Assembly (NCBI RefSeq): GCF_003319095.1 | Contig: NZ_QOHI01000002.1 | Span: 310,001 to 374,000, forward strand | Source of the DNA: Blastococcus sp. TBT05-19 | GTDB lineage: Bacteria; Actinomycetota; Actinomycetes; Mycobacteriales; Geodermatophilaceae | Direction: 5' to 3' | Length of the DNA: 64,000 nt | In this document: in pieces, positions 53,269 through 63,987 of the stretch | How the letters are laid out: each line of letters begins with the position of its first letter | How positions within the stretch are numbered: the first letter of the stretch is position 1 | Notes under the pieces: generated by a model | Seen by the model: only the letters and a program-made list of their open reading frames with translations | The model's database searches: none | Told to the model about the DNA's origin: nothing | Translations under genes and position numbers: made by a program

Positions 53269-53284
53269 TGTTCCACGTGGAACA
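53269..53284. promoter_or_regulatory. parS site between parA and rsmG
   Basis: TGTTCCACGTGGAACA, a perfect 16-base palindrome, 17 bp from the previous parS copy and 13 bp from the rsmG stop. Confidence 0.9.
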
Positions 53285-53297
53285 GCCCAAGGGCACG

Positions 53298-53990
53298 TCA
53301 GTGTCCCGCACGCGTCATGACCACCACGGTAGTGGCAGCGTCTCCCAGCGATGCACCGACGGCCCGCGGTTCGATGTCCCGCATCCCTGCGGCCCGAAGT
53401 TCCGGGAGGAGCTGCGGCAGCTCCTCCAGCGCGCGGGAGCCGACGAGGGCCACCAGCTGCGCGCCCGGGCGCAGCAGGCCGCGGCACCAGGCCACGAGCC
53501 GGGGGAGCGGGGCGACGGCCCGTGCGGTGACGACGTCGACCGGCCCCACCGCGGAGATCACCGATCGGTCCTCCGCCCGCCCGCGGACGACCCGCCACGA
53601 CGCCGCCGCCGGAGCGAGGTCCCCGACGGCCTCCTCCAGGAACTCCACCCGGCGGGCCATGGGCTCCACCAGGGTGAGCGCCACGTCCGGCCGGGCCAGC
53701 CCGAGGGGGATCCCCGGGAGACCCGCACCGCTGCCGACGTCGACGACCCGGGCACCGGCGGGCACGGCCTCGGCCACGGCGGCGCTGTTGAGCACGTGCC
53801 GCTCCCACAGGCGGGGCACCTCGCGCGGACCGATCAGCCCGCGGGTCACCCCGTCGGTGGCCAGCCGGCCGACGTAGCGCCGGGCGAGCTCGACCGCGTC
53901 GCCGAAGACCGCCTCGGCGGACGGAGGCGGCTCCGGGGGAGCGGGGGGACCACCGGTCGGGCGGTCCCCGGCGGAGGGACCGTCGCTCAC
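53298..53990 (-). CDS. rsmG: 16S rRNA (guanine-N7) methyltransferase RsmG (GidB)
   Basis: Methylates G527 of 16S rRNA; loss gives low-level streptomycin resistance in other bacteria. 230 residues with WERHVLNSAAVAEAVP, the AdoMet loop VVDVGSGAGLPGIPLGLA (~82-99), LVEPMARRVEFLEE and TARAVAPL. GTG 53990 overlaps the jag stop (GTGA). The leader has a Pro-rich ~20-residue start. Confidence 0.95.
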   Translation of the reverse strand: MSDGPSAGDRPTGGPPAPPEPPPSAEAVFGDAVELARRYVGRLATDGVTRGLIGPREVPRLWERHVLNSAAVAEAVPAGARVVDVGSGAGLPGIPLGLARPDVALTLVEPMARRVEFLEEAVGDLAPAAASWRVVRGRAEDRSVISAVGPVDVVTARAVAPLPRLVAWCRGLLRPGAQLVALVGSRALEELPQLLPELRAAGMRDIEPRAVGASLGDAATTVVVMTRAGH

Positions 53991-54601
53991 TTGTCCGGCA
54001 GGACCACGACGCGGCGGTTGGGCTCCTCGCCCTCCGACTCGCTGTGCACGCCGGCGACCGAGGCGATGACGTCGTGGACGACCTTGCGCTCGAACGGGTT
54101 CATCGGGCTCATCCGCTCCGGCTGACCGCTGCCGGCCACGCGGCGGGCGGTGTCGCCGGCCTGCGCGGTCAGGTCGGACTTCCGCTTGGCCCGGTAGCCG
54201 CCCACGTCGAGCATCAGCCGGCTGCGGACCCCCGTCGACTGGGCCACGGCCAGCCGGGTGAGCTCCTGCAGCGCCTCCAGGGTCGCGCCGTCGGACCCGA
54301 TCAGGTCGTCCAGCCGGCCACCGACGATGGCCACCGACGCCCGGTCGCCCTCGACGTCGAGGTCGATGTCCCCGTCGACGTCGAGGATGTCCAGGAGCCG
54401 CTCGAGGTAGTCGCCGGCGACGTCGCCCTCGCGCACGAGGAGGTCGTCACCGGTCCCCTGCGCCTCCTTGGTCCCTCCAGCCACGTCTGCGTCGACATCG
54501 GTGTCCACGTCGAGCGCCTCGACGACCGCGTCGTCGCTCCCGGCGTCGGCGTCGGGCAGGGCGGGCTGGCTGTCTGTCACAGGCTGCTGCGGAGCACTCA
54601 C
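53987..54601 (-). CDS. jag: Jag/KhpB RNA-binding protein
   Basis: 204 residues: an acidic N-terminal tail (Asp-rich, ~1-60), a KH-like domain (LERLLDILDVDGDI; GRLDDLIGSDGATLEALQEL) and a C-terminal R3H domain (MNPFERKVVHDVIASVAGV). KhpB-type proteins bind RNA with KhpA and affect cell elongation and wall synthesis in Gram-positive bacteria. GTG 54601. Between yidC and rsmG as in Rv3920c. Confidence 0.93.
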   Translation of the reverse strand: MSAPQQPVTDSQPALPDADAGSDDAVVEALDVDTDVDADVAGGTKEAQGTGDDLLVREGDVAGDYLERLLDILDVDGDIDLDVEGDRASVAIVGGRLDDLIGSDGATLEALQELTRLAVAQSTGVRSRLMLDVGGYRAKRKSDLTAQAGDTARRVAGSGQPERMSPMNPFERKVVHDVIASVAGVHSESEGEEPNRRVVVLPDK

Positions 54602-54686
54602 GGGTGTTCCTCCCAGGTCGGTGCGGATGCCGGGGCGTGCCCGGTGGTCGGTGTGCCGGCGGGGCCGGCGGGGGAGCGGACGGCGG

Positions 54687-55757
54687 TCAGCGACGCTTCC
54701 GCTTGCCCCGGTTGGCCGGGCCCTGGCCGGAGCCGGGCCGCGATCCGCCGCCGCTGCGCGGGGCGGCCGTCGAGCCGCCGGCCTGCGGGGCGCCGTCGGC
54801 GACGGTGTCCTGGGCGTCCAGCGCCGTCTCCGCGGAGGTGGTGCTGCTCGGCGCCGCGCCGCCGCGGCCGCCCTTGGTGCGCACCGGCTTGGCGCCGGGC
54901 TTGGGGGCGAGGGTGCGCGGGTCGATCGGCTTGTCCGGGCCGACCTTGGCCCCCTTGGCGCCGGGGGACCCCGGCGGCGGCATCTTGCGCAGGATGAAGA
55001 ACTGCTGGCCCAGGGTCCAGAGGTTGTTGATCATCCAGTAGATGAGCACGCCGATCGGGAAGATGAAGCCCGAGACGAAGAGGCTCAGCGGCACGCCGTA
55101 GAGCATCAGCTTCTGCACCATCGCGGCCTGGCCCTCGACGGGGCCCGAACGGCTCATGATCTGCTTCTGCGTGAAGTAGGTCGTGGCGCACATGACCAGG
55201 ATCAGCACGAAGGCGACGGTGCGGATCGTGCCGTAGCTGGCGATCTCGAGGATCGCCCGCTCCTTCTCGCCGCTCATGTTGAACGAGGCCGAGATGGGCG
55301 CGCCGAAGAGCTTGGCGCGGGCCGCCTGGTCGGTCAGCTCGTCCGACCACGAGTAGAGGCCCTGCTTGTCCGGTGCCAGACGGCGCAGGACGTGGAAGAG
55401 CGACAGGAAGACCGGGATCTGCGGCAGGATCGGCAGGCAGCCGGCCAGCGGGTTGACCCCGCGCTCCTTGAACATCGCCTGCTGGGCCACGGCCATGCCC
55501 TGGCGGTCGCTGCCGTACTGCTTGCGCAGCTTGGCCAGCTCGGGCTGGAGCTCCTGCATCGCCCGCTGCGACTTGACCTGCTTGACGAAGAGCGGGAAGA
55601 GGATCAGCCGGATGGTGACGACGAGGAAGACGATCGCCAGCACCCAGGACAGGCCGGAGAGACCGGACTCCGCCGGCGGGTCACCGAAGACCAGGTTCCA
55701 CAGCGAGTGCCACCGGGCCATGACCCAGGAGATGGCGGTGTACAGCCAGTCAAGCAA
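54687..55757 (-). CDS. yidC: Membrane protein insertase YidC
   Basis: Inserts membrane proteins with or without Sec. 356 residues from TTG 55757; five helices with the conserved [34 protein letters not shown] and [19 protein letters not shown]. The C-terminal ~110 residues are basic and disordered, ending RGKRKRR, as often seen for ribosome binding. The TTG is chosen because the following [15 protein letters not shown] aligns with the usual first helix and GAGGAG precedes it; no ATG or GTG is available in time. It overlaps the end of yidD by 8 nt. Confidence 0.9.
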   Translation of the reverse strand: MLDWLYTAISWVMARWHSLWNLVFGDPPAESGLSGLSWVLAIVFLVVTIRLILFPLFVKQVKSQRAMQELQPELAKLRKQYGSDRQGMAVAQQAMFKERGVNPLAGCLPILPQIPVFLSLFHVLRRLAPDKQGLYSWSDELTDQAARAKLFGAPISASFNMSGEKERAILEIASYGTIRTVAFVLILVMCATTYFTQKQIMSRSGPVEGQAAMVQKLMLYGVPLSLFVSGFIFPIGVLIYWMINNLWTLGQQFFILRKMPPPGSPGAKGAKVGPDKPIDPRTLAPKPGAKPVRTKGGRGGAAPSSTTSAETALDAQDTVADGAPQAGGSTAAPRSGGGSRPGSGQGPANRGKRKRR

Positions 55758-56118
55758 CGGAGGACTCCTCGAACGCCTGGCCGGCAACCGGCGGGGTGGC
55801 CGGGCCGGGACCCGGGACATCGGACGGCGTCCGGGAAGGGAACACCGCTGAACTGGACGAGCGGGCGGTCTGCACGGTTCCGCCCCGAGGCGGCACCAGG
55901 TCCACCCCACCGGGGTGCCACGGCGCGCACTTGAGCAGCCGGACCAGCGCCAGCCATGACCCGCGGGCGGCCCCGTGCACGGCCACGGCCTCGGCCGCGT
56001 AGGCGCTGCAGGTCGGGGAGAACCGGCACCGCGGCGGGAACGCGGGGCTGATCGCCCGGGAGTAGAACCCGACGGCCCGCAGCAGCGCGCGCGCCGCCAC
56101 CGATCGACGGGGCGTCAC
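55750..56118 (-). CDS. yidD: Membrane protein insertion factor YidD
   Basis: 122 residues. The core [22 protein letters not shown] with cysteines, then [16 protein letters not shown], is the UPF0161 signature; the protein is thought to help YidC-dependent insertion. The last ~45 residues are Pro/Ser-rich and variable. GTG 56118 overlaps the rnpA stop. It precedes yidC with an 8-nt overlap. Confidence 0.93.
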   Translation of the reverse strand: MTPRRSVAARALLRAVGFYSRAISPAFPPRCRFSPTCSAYAAEAVAVHGAARGSWLALVRLLKCAPWHPGGVDLVPPRGGTVQTARSSSSAVFPSRTPSDVPGPGPATPPVAGQAFEESSVA

Positions 56119-56495
56119 CGCGTCGACACCCGGTCGCCGAGCAGGCGGTCCAGACCCTTGACCAGGTCCCGGTGCAGGGCCGCGGAATCGGCGTCGGCGG
56201 CCTCGGGGCGGGCGCGCACCACCAGGTCCGAGCCCTCGGGCAGCCGACCGAGCTCGTCGCGGACGACAGCACGCAGACGACGGGTCACCCGGTGGCGGAC
56301 CACCGAGTTGCCGACGCTCTTGCCGACCACGAAACCGGCCCGTGCAGCCGCCGGGGACGCGAGGTCACCGGCCGGCTGCGCGGGCCGTTCGGAGAGGTAG
56401 TGCAGCACCATGGTCGGTCGCCCGGCACGCCGGCCGGATCGGACGACGGCGCTGAACTCCGGGCGCCGGCGCAGGCGTGCCTGCGCGGGCAGCAC
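56115..56495 (-). CDS. rnpA: Ribonuclease P protein component
   Basis: Protein subunit that helps the RNase P RNA mature tRNA 5' ends. 126 residues; start [20 protein letters not shown] and core [20 protein letters not shown] carry the RNA-binding basic motif. GTG 56495, one base after the rpmH stop, so rpmH-rnpA-yidD-yidC-jag-rsmG form one transcript. Confidence 0.95.
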   Translation of the reverse strand: MLPAQARLRRRPEFSAVVRSGRRAGRPTMVLHYLSERPAQPAGDLASPAAARAGFVVGKSVGNSVVRHRVTRRLRAVVRDELGRLPEGSDLVVRARPEAADADSAALHRDLVKGLDRLLGDRVSTR

Positions 56496-56496
56496 G

Positions 56497-56634
56497 TCAG
56501 GCGGAGAGCTTCTCGCGGCCCTTGCGCCGACGGCCGGCCAGGATGGCCCGGCCCGCGCGGGTACGCATACGCAGCCGGAAGCCGTGGGTCTTGGACCGGC
56601 GGCGGTTGTTCGGCTGGAACGTGCGCTTGCTCAC
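56497..56634 (-). CDS. rpmH: 50S ribosomal protein L34 (bL34)
   Basis: A 45-residue basic protein: [20 protein letters not shown], then [20 protein letters not shown] and KLSA. This is the complete family sequence. It starts with GTG 56634 and is too short for usual length filters. First gene of the leftward rpmH-rnpA-yidD-yidC-jag-rsmG operon. A TATGCT -10-like element lies near 56825-56830 on the minus strand; no matching -35 was found. Confidence 0.97.
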   Translation of the reverse strand: MSKRTFQPNNRRRSKTHGFRLRMRTRAGRAILAGRRRKGREKLSA

Positions 56635-57329
56635 GAGGTACTCCCACTACACGACATCGGCGGTGCGCTCCCGTCGGTGGACGGGCGCGCGCAGGGCATC
56701 GGACCGGCACGGTGGCCGCTCCGGGTGACCCTGGAAGCTGGCACTGCGGAGGACCGACCGGACCCGGCTGCGCAGGCACGCTGCACGGACCGGGGGCGGG
56801 CAGACCCGTCCACAGACTCCGGCAAGCATAACCGAGGACCGGCACCTGCCGGTCACCGGTCGCGGAGCGACTGCCCATGGTCACCCGGGAACGGCCCCGA
56901 CCGGCCGGCGGCGCGCCGGGGGCACGGCCGCGGGCGACCCCGTCCGGTGTCCCCGACCCGGGTCGCGACGACGTCGGCCGTCGTTGCCGGGCTGTGGACG
57001 GGGCTGTTAGCGTCGCCGTCGCTCCGCGTCGGACGTCAGGGTCACGACGCGTGGGCCGACCCCGTCGGTCGACCGACCGCCGAGCCGCTCCTCCACCCGC
57101 CCCAACAGGCCGCTGACCAGCACGGATGCTGATCCGGCCGCCGTCCCGCGCGGAACCGGCGCACCGCGCCGTCGACCGTGCACAGCCTGTGGAAACCCAT
57201 GTGGAACACGTGTGTCCGCGTGTCCACAGCGGGCATCCACGGGAAACGGACGCGACGCGGGGCCGGTACGGAGGTACCGGGCGCACCGGGAGCGGCCACG
57301 GGTCGCACAGCTTGGGAGGACGAGACCGC
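56635..57329. promoter_or_regulatory. rpmH-dnaA intergenic region with DnaA boxes
   Basis: 695 bp with no gene. DnaA-box-like sequences: TGTGGACGG (56993), TGTGGAAAC (57188), TGTGGAACA (57200) and GTGTCCACA (57220-57228, 8/9). The three at 57188-57228 lie ~100 bp before dnaA, consistent with DnaA autorepression. It must also contain the divergent rpmH promoter. Confidence 0.7.
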
Positions 57330-59063
57330 ATGGCCGATGCCACGCTGGACCTGGCGACGGTCTGGGATCAGATCCGGGAGCGGCTGGCCACCAGCCTCTC
57401 GCCGCAGCAGAACGCCATGCTGAACCTCACCCGCCCGCTGATGCTCGTGGAGGACACCGCCGTCCTGGCCGCGCCGAACGAGTTCACGCAGACCGTGCTC
57501 GAGTCCCGCATGCGGCGGGTGCTCGCCGAGGCGCTGTCGGAGCGGTTCGGCCGCGACATCCGGGTCGCCGTCCAGCTCGAGGACGCGCCGCCGCAGCCGG
57601 AGCAGCCGGCCGAGCAGGAGCCCACCCGCCGTCCCTGGTCGGCCGCGGAGGTCCAGCGCGCCGAGGAGGACCGGGCCACCCGGGACCGGGCCGACGACGG
57701 GCGCAGCGCATTCGGCGTCCGCACCGACGCCGTCGGCCCCGCCCCCTGGGACCGCGACGCCGCCGAGCGCCCCGCACCCGCCGACTTCTCGCAGGTCCGG
57801 GAGCTGCACCCGGCCGACGGGCCGCAGCGTCCGCCGGTCGACCGCGGGGCCCCGGAGGACTGGAGCACCACGCCCTGGGGGCCTGACGCCGGCGACCCGG
57901 CCGACGGCGATCGCACCGCCGACGTGCTGCCCTTCGACGTCGACCCCGGTTCGGGCGAGCAGCGCCGCGGCGGCGGGGGAGCGGGCGGCCGCACGCGCCG
58001 GCCCGAGGGCGGCCGGCCCGCGGGCCTGGACCCCGGTCTCAACGCCAAGTACGTCTTCGACAGTTTCGTCATCGGCAACAGCAACCGGTTCGCCCACGCG
58101 GCGGCGGTCGCCGTGGCCGAGGCCCCGGCCCGCGCCTACAACCCGCTGTTCATCTACGGGGAGTCCGGGCTGGGCAAGACCCACCTGCTGCACGCGATCG
58201 GTCACTACGCGGCGCGGATGTTCCCCAACGTCCGGGTGCGGTACGTCAGCACCGAGGAGTTCACCAACGAGTTCATCAACCTGGTGCACTCCGGCCGGGC
58301 GGAGGACTTCCGCCGGCGCTACCGGGACATCGACTTCCTGCTCATCGACGACATCCAGTTCCTGGAGCGCGCCGAGCGCACGCAGGAGGAGTTCTTCCAC
58401 ACCTTCAACACGCTGCACAACGCCAGCAAGCAGATCGTCATCACCTCCGACCGTCCGCCCAAGAAGCTGACGACGCTGGAGGACCGGCTGCGCACGCGGT
58501 TCGAGTGGGGCCTCATCACCGACGTCCAGGCGCCGGACCTCGAGACCCGCATCGCGATCCTGCGCAAGAAGGCGTGGGGCGAGCGGCTGCAGGTGCCCGA
58601 CCCGGTGCTGGAGTTCATCGCCAGCAAGGTGCAGACCAACATCCGCGAGCTCGAGGGCGCGCTCATCCGGGTCACCGCGTTCGCGTCGCTCAACAAGCAG
58701 CAGGTCGACCTGCCCCTGGCCGAGCTGGTGCTCAAGGACCTGATCAGCGACGAGCAGGGCCCGCAGATCACCGCGGCGATCATCATGGCCGCCACCGCCG
58801 AGTACTTCTCCGTGACGATGGAGGAGCTGCAGGGCACCAACCGCAGCCGCACGCTGGTCAACGCCCGGCAGATCGCGATGTACCTGTGCCGCGAGCTGAC
58901 CGAGCTCTCCCTGCCGCGCATCGGTGCGTCCTTCGGCGGCAAGGACCACACCACGGTCATGCACGCGGTCAAGAAGATCACCAACCTCATGAGCGAGCGC
59001 CGGGCCACCTACACCCAGGTCACCGAGCTCACCGCCCGCATCAAGAGCCGCGCCCGGCAGTAA
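57330..59063 (+). CDS. dnaA: Chromosomal replication initiator DnaA
   Basis: 577 residues. Domain I (~1-85, [20 protein letters not shown]), a long Asp/Pro/Arg-rich domain II (~86-230), the AAA+ domain with Walker [10 protein letters not shown] (~279), Walker [11 protein letters not shown] and the initiator-specific motif, and domain IV ending with the DNA-binding [15 protein letters not shown]. The linker is long, as usual in actinobacteria. ATG 57330 has GGGAGGACGAG upstream. Confidence 0.98.
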   Translation: MADATLDLATVWDQIRERLATSLSPQQNAMLNLTRPLMLVEDTAVLAAPNEFTQTVLESRMRRVLAEALSERFGRDIRVAVQLEDAPPQPEQPAEQEPTRRPWSAAEVQRAEEDRATRDRADDGRSAFGVRTDAVGPAPWDRDAAERPAPADFSQVRELHPADGPQRPPVDRGAPEDWSTTPWGPDAGDPADGDRTADVLPFDVDPGSGEQRRGGGGAGGRTRRPEGGRPAGLDPGLNAKYVFDSFVIGNSNRFAHAAAVAVAEAPARAYNPLFIYGESGLGKTHLLHAIGHYAARMFPNVRVRYVSTEEFTNEFINLVHSGRAEDFRRRYRDIDFLLIDDIQFLERAERTQEEFFHTFNTLHNASKQIVITSDRPPKKLTTLEDRLRTRFEWGLITDVQAPDLETRIAILRKKAWGERLQVPDPVLEFIASKVQTNIRELEGALIRVTAFASLNKQQVDLPLAELVLKDLISDEQGPQITAAIIMAATAEYFSVTMEELQGTNRSRTLVNARQIAMYLCRELTELSLPRIGASFGGKDHTTVMHAVKKITNLMSERRATYTQVTELTARIKSRARQ

Positions 59064-59121
59064 GGCCCCGTCCGGAGGCTCGCCCCGAGCCTGTGAGGGG
59101 TGAGAGGGACGGGGTCCTTCT
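59064..59121. repeat. Structured intergenic repeat, family 1, copy C
   Basis: Outer arms GGCCCCGTCC (59064-59073) and GGACGGGGTCC (59107-59117), inner perfect arm AGGCTCG-CCC-CGAGCCT (59076-59092), tail TTCT. It begins directly after the dnaA stop and can act as its terminator. Confidence 0.82.
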
Positions 59122-59130
59122 ACCGTTCCC

Positions 59131-59185
59131 AAGTTGAGCTGAGCCGCTTCGTCGTGCCTGCGCGGGACCCTCCGGGCCCCACTCG
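59131..59185. repeat. Structured intergenic repeat, family 2, copy H
   Basis: The 24-base core at 59162-59185 is identical to copies G and F; the upstream GCTGAGCCGCT is shared with copy G, but the TCC-loop hairpin block is absent. It lies right after family 1 copy C. Confidence 0.75.
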
Positions 59186-60071
59186 GCACGGACACTGCGG
59201 CTGCCGTTCCAGGTCCGGTTGCGGGCTTCTCGAGCGCCTCTGGCAGGCGCTGATCGGTCGCCGTCCCCACGGGGTCCGGTCGGCTCATCGGGGCGGTCGA
59301 CAAGTCGTTGTCCACACCTGTGTGGATCCCTGGGGACGACGGAAGCCCAGCTTTCCGGCCTCATCACGGTCGAGCGGTCACCGACGCCGGTCGACAGATC
59401 GAGAAGTTGTCCCCAGGAATGTGCACAGGTTGGGGAGATCTCTCCCGGAAAGGTCCCGCCGGCGCCACCCGGGGGTCCGTCCCCATCCCCGCCCGAACCC
59501 GGCCGGACGCCTCGACGGCGCTCTTGACCTGCGGATATGCCGATGACGTCCGCTCGACGGGGTCAGCATCGCTCACCTGGTGCCCGCGGGGGTGGGTACG
59601 ACCTGGGGACGGACCTGGGGCGGACGGGGGACAGCAGGTGGAGGAGCGAGGACGGCGGTGAACAACCGTCGATCTGTCCACGTGTCGACAACAGGAAGAC
59701 GCTGACCACCCACAGCGGGCCAACACCCCCGAACGGCCGCTGACCTGCGCAAAGGGTCCCGATCCCCAGCTTCCACACGTGTGATGACGAGGATGAGGGA
59801 GTTATCTCGAAGAATTCTTGAACCACATTCTGGGTGGGGACGCTGCGCTGGCAGGGCCTCGCGCAGGGTTCAGAGCAGGCAACGGCGCACGGATGGGACC
59901 GGAAGAGGACCCATCGAGGGACGGGGGTTTCCCCACGAGGCACTGCACCAGGCACGATGAGCACCGCATCGCGGCTCCGCGCCCGGTGCGACGACTGAGG
60001 ACGAGCTCCGCCCGCACCGGCCGCCGTGATCCGGCGCCCGGGAGGCGGACCGAACATGGGTGGGTCGAGAG
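59186..60071. other. Probable chromosomal origin oriC (dnaA-dnaN intergenic)
   Basis: No gene is present between repeat H and dnaN. DnaA boxes include a perfect TTGTCCACA (59308-59316), TGTGGATCC (59321-59329), TTGTCCCCA (59407-59415) and CTGTCCACG (59674-59682), in both orientations. A distinctly AT-richer stretch around 59795-59832 (GTTATCTCGAAGAATTCTTG) is the best unwinding candidate. The dnaA-dnaN location is the usual one in actinobacteria. Confidence 0.8.
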
Positions 60072-61229
60072 ATGAAGTTCCGGGTGGCACGTGAGGTGCT
60101 CGCCGACGCCGTGGCCTGGACGGCGCGCAGCCTGCCGCCGCGGCCGTCGGTGCCCGTGCTGGCCGGCATCCTGCTCGAGGTCGACGGGACGCTGCTGTCG
60201 GTCTCCGGCTTCGACTACGAGGTGTCGGCACGGGCCGAGATCGACGTCCAGACCAGTGAGAGCGGGCGGGTGCTCGTCCCCGGCCGGCTGCTGGCCGAGA
60301 TCACCCGGGCGCTCCCGCCGCACCCCGTCGACATCACCGCCGAGGGCCCACGGCTGGCGATCACCTGCGGCAACGCGCGGTTCAGCCTGCCCACGCTGCC
60401 CGTCGACGACTACCCGTCGCTGCCGTCCATGCCCTCGGCGGCCGGTCTCGTCGACAGCGACGTCTTCGCCGAGGCCGTGGCCCAGGTCGCCATCGCCGCC
60501 GGCCGCGACGACACCCTCCCCATGCTCACCGGCGTGCGCCTGGAGATCGAGGACGACCTGATCACCCTGGCGGCGACCGACCGCTACCGCCTCGCCGTCC
60601 GCGAGTTCGCCTGGCGACCGGAGACCTCCGGCCTGTCCGCCGCGGTCCTGGTCCCGGCGCGCACGCTGGCCGACGCCGCCAAGACGCTGACCAGCGGACC
60701 GGAGATCACGCTGTCCCTGTCCTCGGGCAGCTCCGGCGAGGGCATCCTGGGCCTGTCGGGCAAGGACCGGCAGACGACGACCCGGCTGCTCGACGCCGAG
60801 TTCGTGAAGTACCGCGCGATCATGCCGAGCGAGTCGCTCTCCCACGCCACGCTGCCGGTGGAGCTCTTCACCGCCGCAGCCAAGCGCGTGGCCCTGGTTG
60901 CCGAGCGCGGGACGCCGTTGCGCTGCGAGTTCACCCCGGGCCAGGTCACCCTGCGCGCCGGCGGCACCGACGACGAGGGCCAGGCCGAGGAGCGCTGCGA
61001 CGTCGACTTCGACGGCGACCCGCTGACCATCGGCTTCAACCCGACGTTCCTGCTCGACGGCCTCGCGGCGGTGCACACCGGGCGCGCGCGGATGGACTTC
61101 ACCAGCCCGCTCAAGCCGGCCGTGCTCTCCGGGGTGGACGAACCGCCGGCGGACGACGCACCGTCGGCACCCGCGGAGCGTCCCGGCAGCTACCGGTACC
61201 TGATCATGCCGGTGCGGTTGCCGGGCTGA
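60072..61229 (+). CDS. dnaN: DNA polymerase III sliding clamp (beta)
   Basis: 385 residues in three similar domains: MKFRVAREVLADAVAWTARS, LTGVRLEIEDDLITLAATDR and the C-terminal SYRYLIMPVRLPG, the tail that shapes the peptide-binding pocket. ATG 60072 starts the conserved MKFRV; an in-frame GTG at 60060 would add four residues. The Shine-Dalgarno is weak (GAGAG adjacent). gnd follows 58 bp on. Confidence 0.97.
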   Translation: MKFRVAREVLADAVAWTARSLPPRPSVPVLAGILLEVDGTLLSVSGFDYEVSARAEIDVQTSESGRVLVPGRLLAEITRALPPHPVDITAEGPRLAITCGNARFSLPTLPVDDYPSLPSMPSAAGLVDSDVFAEAVAQVAIAAGRDDTLPMLTGVRLEIEDDLITLAATDRYRLAVREFAWRPETSGLSAAVLVPARTLADAAKTLTSGPEITLSLSSGSSGEGILGLSGKDRQTTTRLLDAEFVKYRAIMPSESLSHATLPVELFTAAAKRVALVAERGTPLRCEFTPGQVTLRAGGTDDEGQAEERCDVDFDGDPLTIGFNPTFLLDGLAAVHTGRARMDFTSPLKPAVLSGVDEPPADDAPSAPAERPGSYRYLIMPVRLPG

Positions 61230-61287
61230 ACGCGCTGCGCGGGCTCCCGCGGGCGGGCACGATGGCGAGCGACGACGTCGCGACGAG

Positions 61288-62232
<945 letters not shown>

Positions 62233-62236
62233 AGAA

Positions 62237-62292
62237 GGACCACCCTTCCCCCCACGCCTCGCAAGCTCGGCGCGGGACCCTGAAGGGCGGCC
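62237..62292. repeat. Structured intergenic repeat, family 1, copy D (inverted)
   Basis: Outer arms GGACCACCCTTC (62237-62248) and GAAGGGCGGCC (62282-62292) with G-T wobble; contains the core CGAGCnTGyGAGG on the minus strand. Orientation opposite to copies A-C. It begins 5 bp after the gnd stop and separates gnd from recF. Confidence 0.7.
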
Positions 62293-62311
62293 GTTCCAGC
62301 ACCTCACCTCC

Positions 62312-63490
62312 GTGTACGTGAGGCACCTGCAGGTCGGGGACTTCCGCAGCTGGGAACGGGTGGACCTCGCGCTGCAACCGGGGCCGACGGTGTTCGTCGG
62401 GCGCAACGGCGAGGGCAAGACCAACCTCGTCGAGGCGGTCGGGTACCTGGCGACCATGAGCAGCCACCGGGTCTCCGGCGACGCGCCGCTGGTCCGCCAC
62501 GGCGCGGGCCAGGCCGTGGTGCGTGCCGCGTTGCGTCGGGGTGACCGCGAGCTGCTCGTGGAGATCGAGATCAACCCGGGCAGGGCCAACCGGGTGCGGG
62601 TCAACCGGGCCGCGCTCCCCCGCCCGCGCGAGGTGCTCGGGCTGGTGCGCACGGTGCTGTTCGCGCCCGAGGACCTCTCGCTGGTGCGCGGCGACCCCAC
62701 GGAGCGCCGGCGGTTCCTCGACGAGCTGCTGGCGACGCGCACGCCGCGCCTGGCCGGCGTCCGCAGCGACTACGAGCGGGTGCTCAAGCAGCGCAACGCC
62801 CTGCTCAAGACCGCGCGCATGGCCCGGGGCAAGGCCATGGAGACCCTCGACGTCTGGGACGGCCACCTCACCGACCTCGGTGGGCAGCTGCTGTCGGCCC
62901 GGCTCCGGCTGATCGCCGACCTGGCGCCGCACGTGGCGGAGTCCTATGCCGGCGTCGCCGGGGCGGGCGCCGCGGTCGCCGGCCTCGGCTACAGCTCGAC
63001 CGTGCCGCTCGCCGGGAACGGCACGGCCCTGGTCCCCGGCGCGGAGCTGCCCACGGTCGAGGAGCTGACCGCGGCGATGGCCGCCCGGGTCGCCGAGCGG
63101 CGCGGCGACGAGCTGGACCGCGGGATGACCCTGGTCGGCCCGCACCGCGACGACCTGGTCCTCCACCTGGGCCCGGCGCCGGCCAAGGGGTTCGCCAGCC
63201 ACGGCGAGTCCTGGTCGCTGGCCCTGGCGCTCAAGCTCGCGACCTTCGCCCTGCTGCGGGCCGAGGGCGAGGACCCCGTCCTGGTCCTGGACGACGTCTT
63301 CGCCACGCTCGACGCCGAACGCCGGGCGGCGCTGGCGGCCGTGGCCCGCTCCGCGGAGCAGACGCTGATCACCGCGGCGGTGGTCGACGACGTCCCGCCC
63401 GAACTGCGCGGCGCGCGGGTCGAGGTGGGGGACGGCTACGCCGTCGTCGTGAAGGATGCGGTCCCGGCCACCGACGGAGGCAGCCCGTGA
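62312..63490 (+). CDS. recF: DNA replication and repair protein RecF
   Basis: 392 residues, an SMC-like ATPase helping RecA load at gaps. Walker A is [20 protein letters not shown] (~30-50), a signature motif [16 protein letters not shown], and Walker [14 protein letters not shown]. The start MYVRHL matches mycobacterial RecF, supporting GTG 62312 over 62318. GTGA overlap with the DUF721 gene. Confidence 0.96.
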   Translation: MYVRHLQVGDFRSWERVDLALQPGPTVFVGRNGEGKTNLVEAVGYLATMSSHRVSGDAPLVRHGAGQAVVRAALRRGDRELLVEIEINPGRANRVRVNRAALPRPREVLGLVRTVLFAPEDLSLVRGDPTERRRFLDELLATRTPRLAGVRSDYERVLKQRNALLKTARMARGKAMETLDVWDGHLTDLGGQLLSARLRLIADLAPHVAESYAGVAGAGAAVAGLGYSSTVPLAGNGTALVPGAELPTVEELTAAMAARVAERRGDELDRGMTLVGPHRDDLVLHLGPAPAKGFASHGESWSLALALKLATFALLRAEGEDPVLVLDDVFATLDAERRAALAAVARSAEQTLITAAVVDDVPPELRGARVEVGDGYAVVVKDAVPATDGGSP

Positions 63491-63987
63491 GCGACGACCG
63501 GCCCGCCCGGCCCAGCGACATCGCCCGCGCCGCGCTCGAAGCGGCCCGCGCGGCCTCGGCCGCGCGCCCCAAGCCGACCCGGCGGCGGATCGCCGGCCCG
63601 CGGCGGTCGTGGAGCGGCCCGGGGCCCGGTGCCGACGACCCCCAGCCCTTCGGCCGGCTGGTGGACTCGCTGGTCAGCCAGCAGGACTGGTCCTCGCACA
63701 CCAGGGTCGGCTCGGTGTTCGGCCGCTGGGACGCGATCGTGGGGCCGGACATCGCCTCGCACTGCCGGCCCGAGACCCTGACCGAGGGTGAGCTGCTGGT
63801 GGTCGCGGAGTCCACGGCCTGGGCCACCCAGCTGCGCTTGCTGGCCCCCACGATCCTGGGAAAGCTGCGCGCGCAGGTCGGCGGGGACGTCGTGACGCGG
63901 CTGCGCGTTGTCGGTCCGACGGCCCCCAGCTGGAAGAAGGGCCCGCGCTCCGTGCGCGGCCGGGGGCCCCGCGACACCTACGGATGA
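63487..63987 (+). CDS. DUF721 protein, DciA-type helicase loader candidate
   Basis: 166 residues. A disordered basic N-terminus (~1-55) leads to the DUF721/DciA domain, with [20 protein letters not shown] (~75-95), [20 protein letters not shown] and [22 protein letters not shown]. DciA proteins help load DnaB in bacteria lacking DnaC. Overlaps recF by GTGA. It ends 13 bases before the window edge. Confidence 0.88.
   Translation: MSDDRPARPSDIARAALEAARAASAARPKPTRRRIAGPRRSWSGPGPGADDPQPFGRLVDSLVSQQDWSSHTRVGSVFGRWDAIVGPDIASHCRPETLTEGELLVVAESTAWATQLRLLAPTILGKLRAQVGGDVVTRLRVVGPTAPSWKKGPRSVRGRGPRDTYG

Noticed and set aside
57182..57231. parS site before dnaA (ATGTGGAACACGTGTG)
   Set aside because: It lacks the palindromic GTTCCACGTGGAAC core; it fits DnaA-box-like sequence instead.
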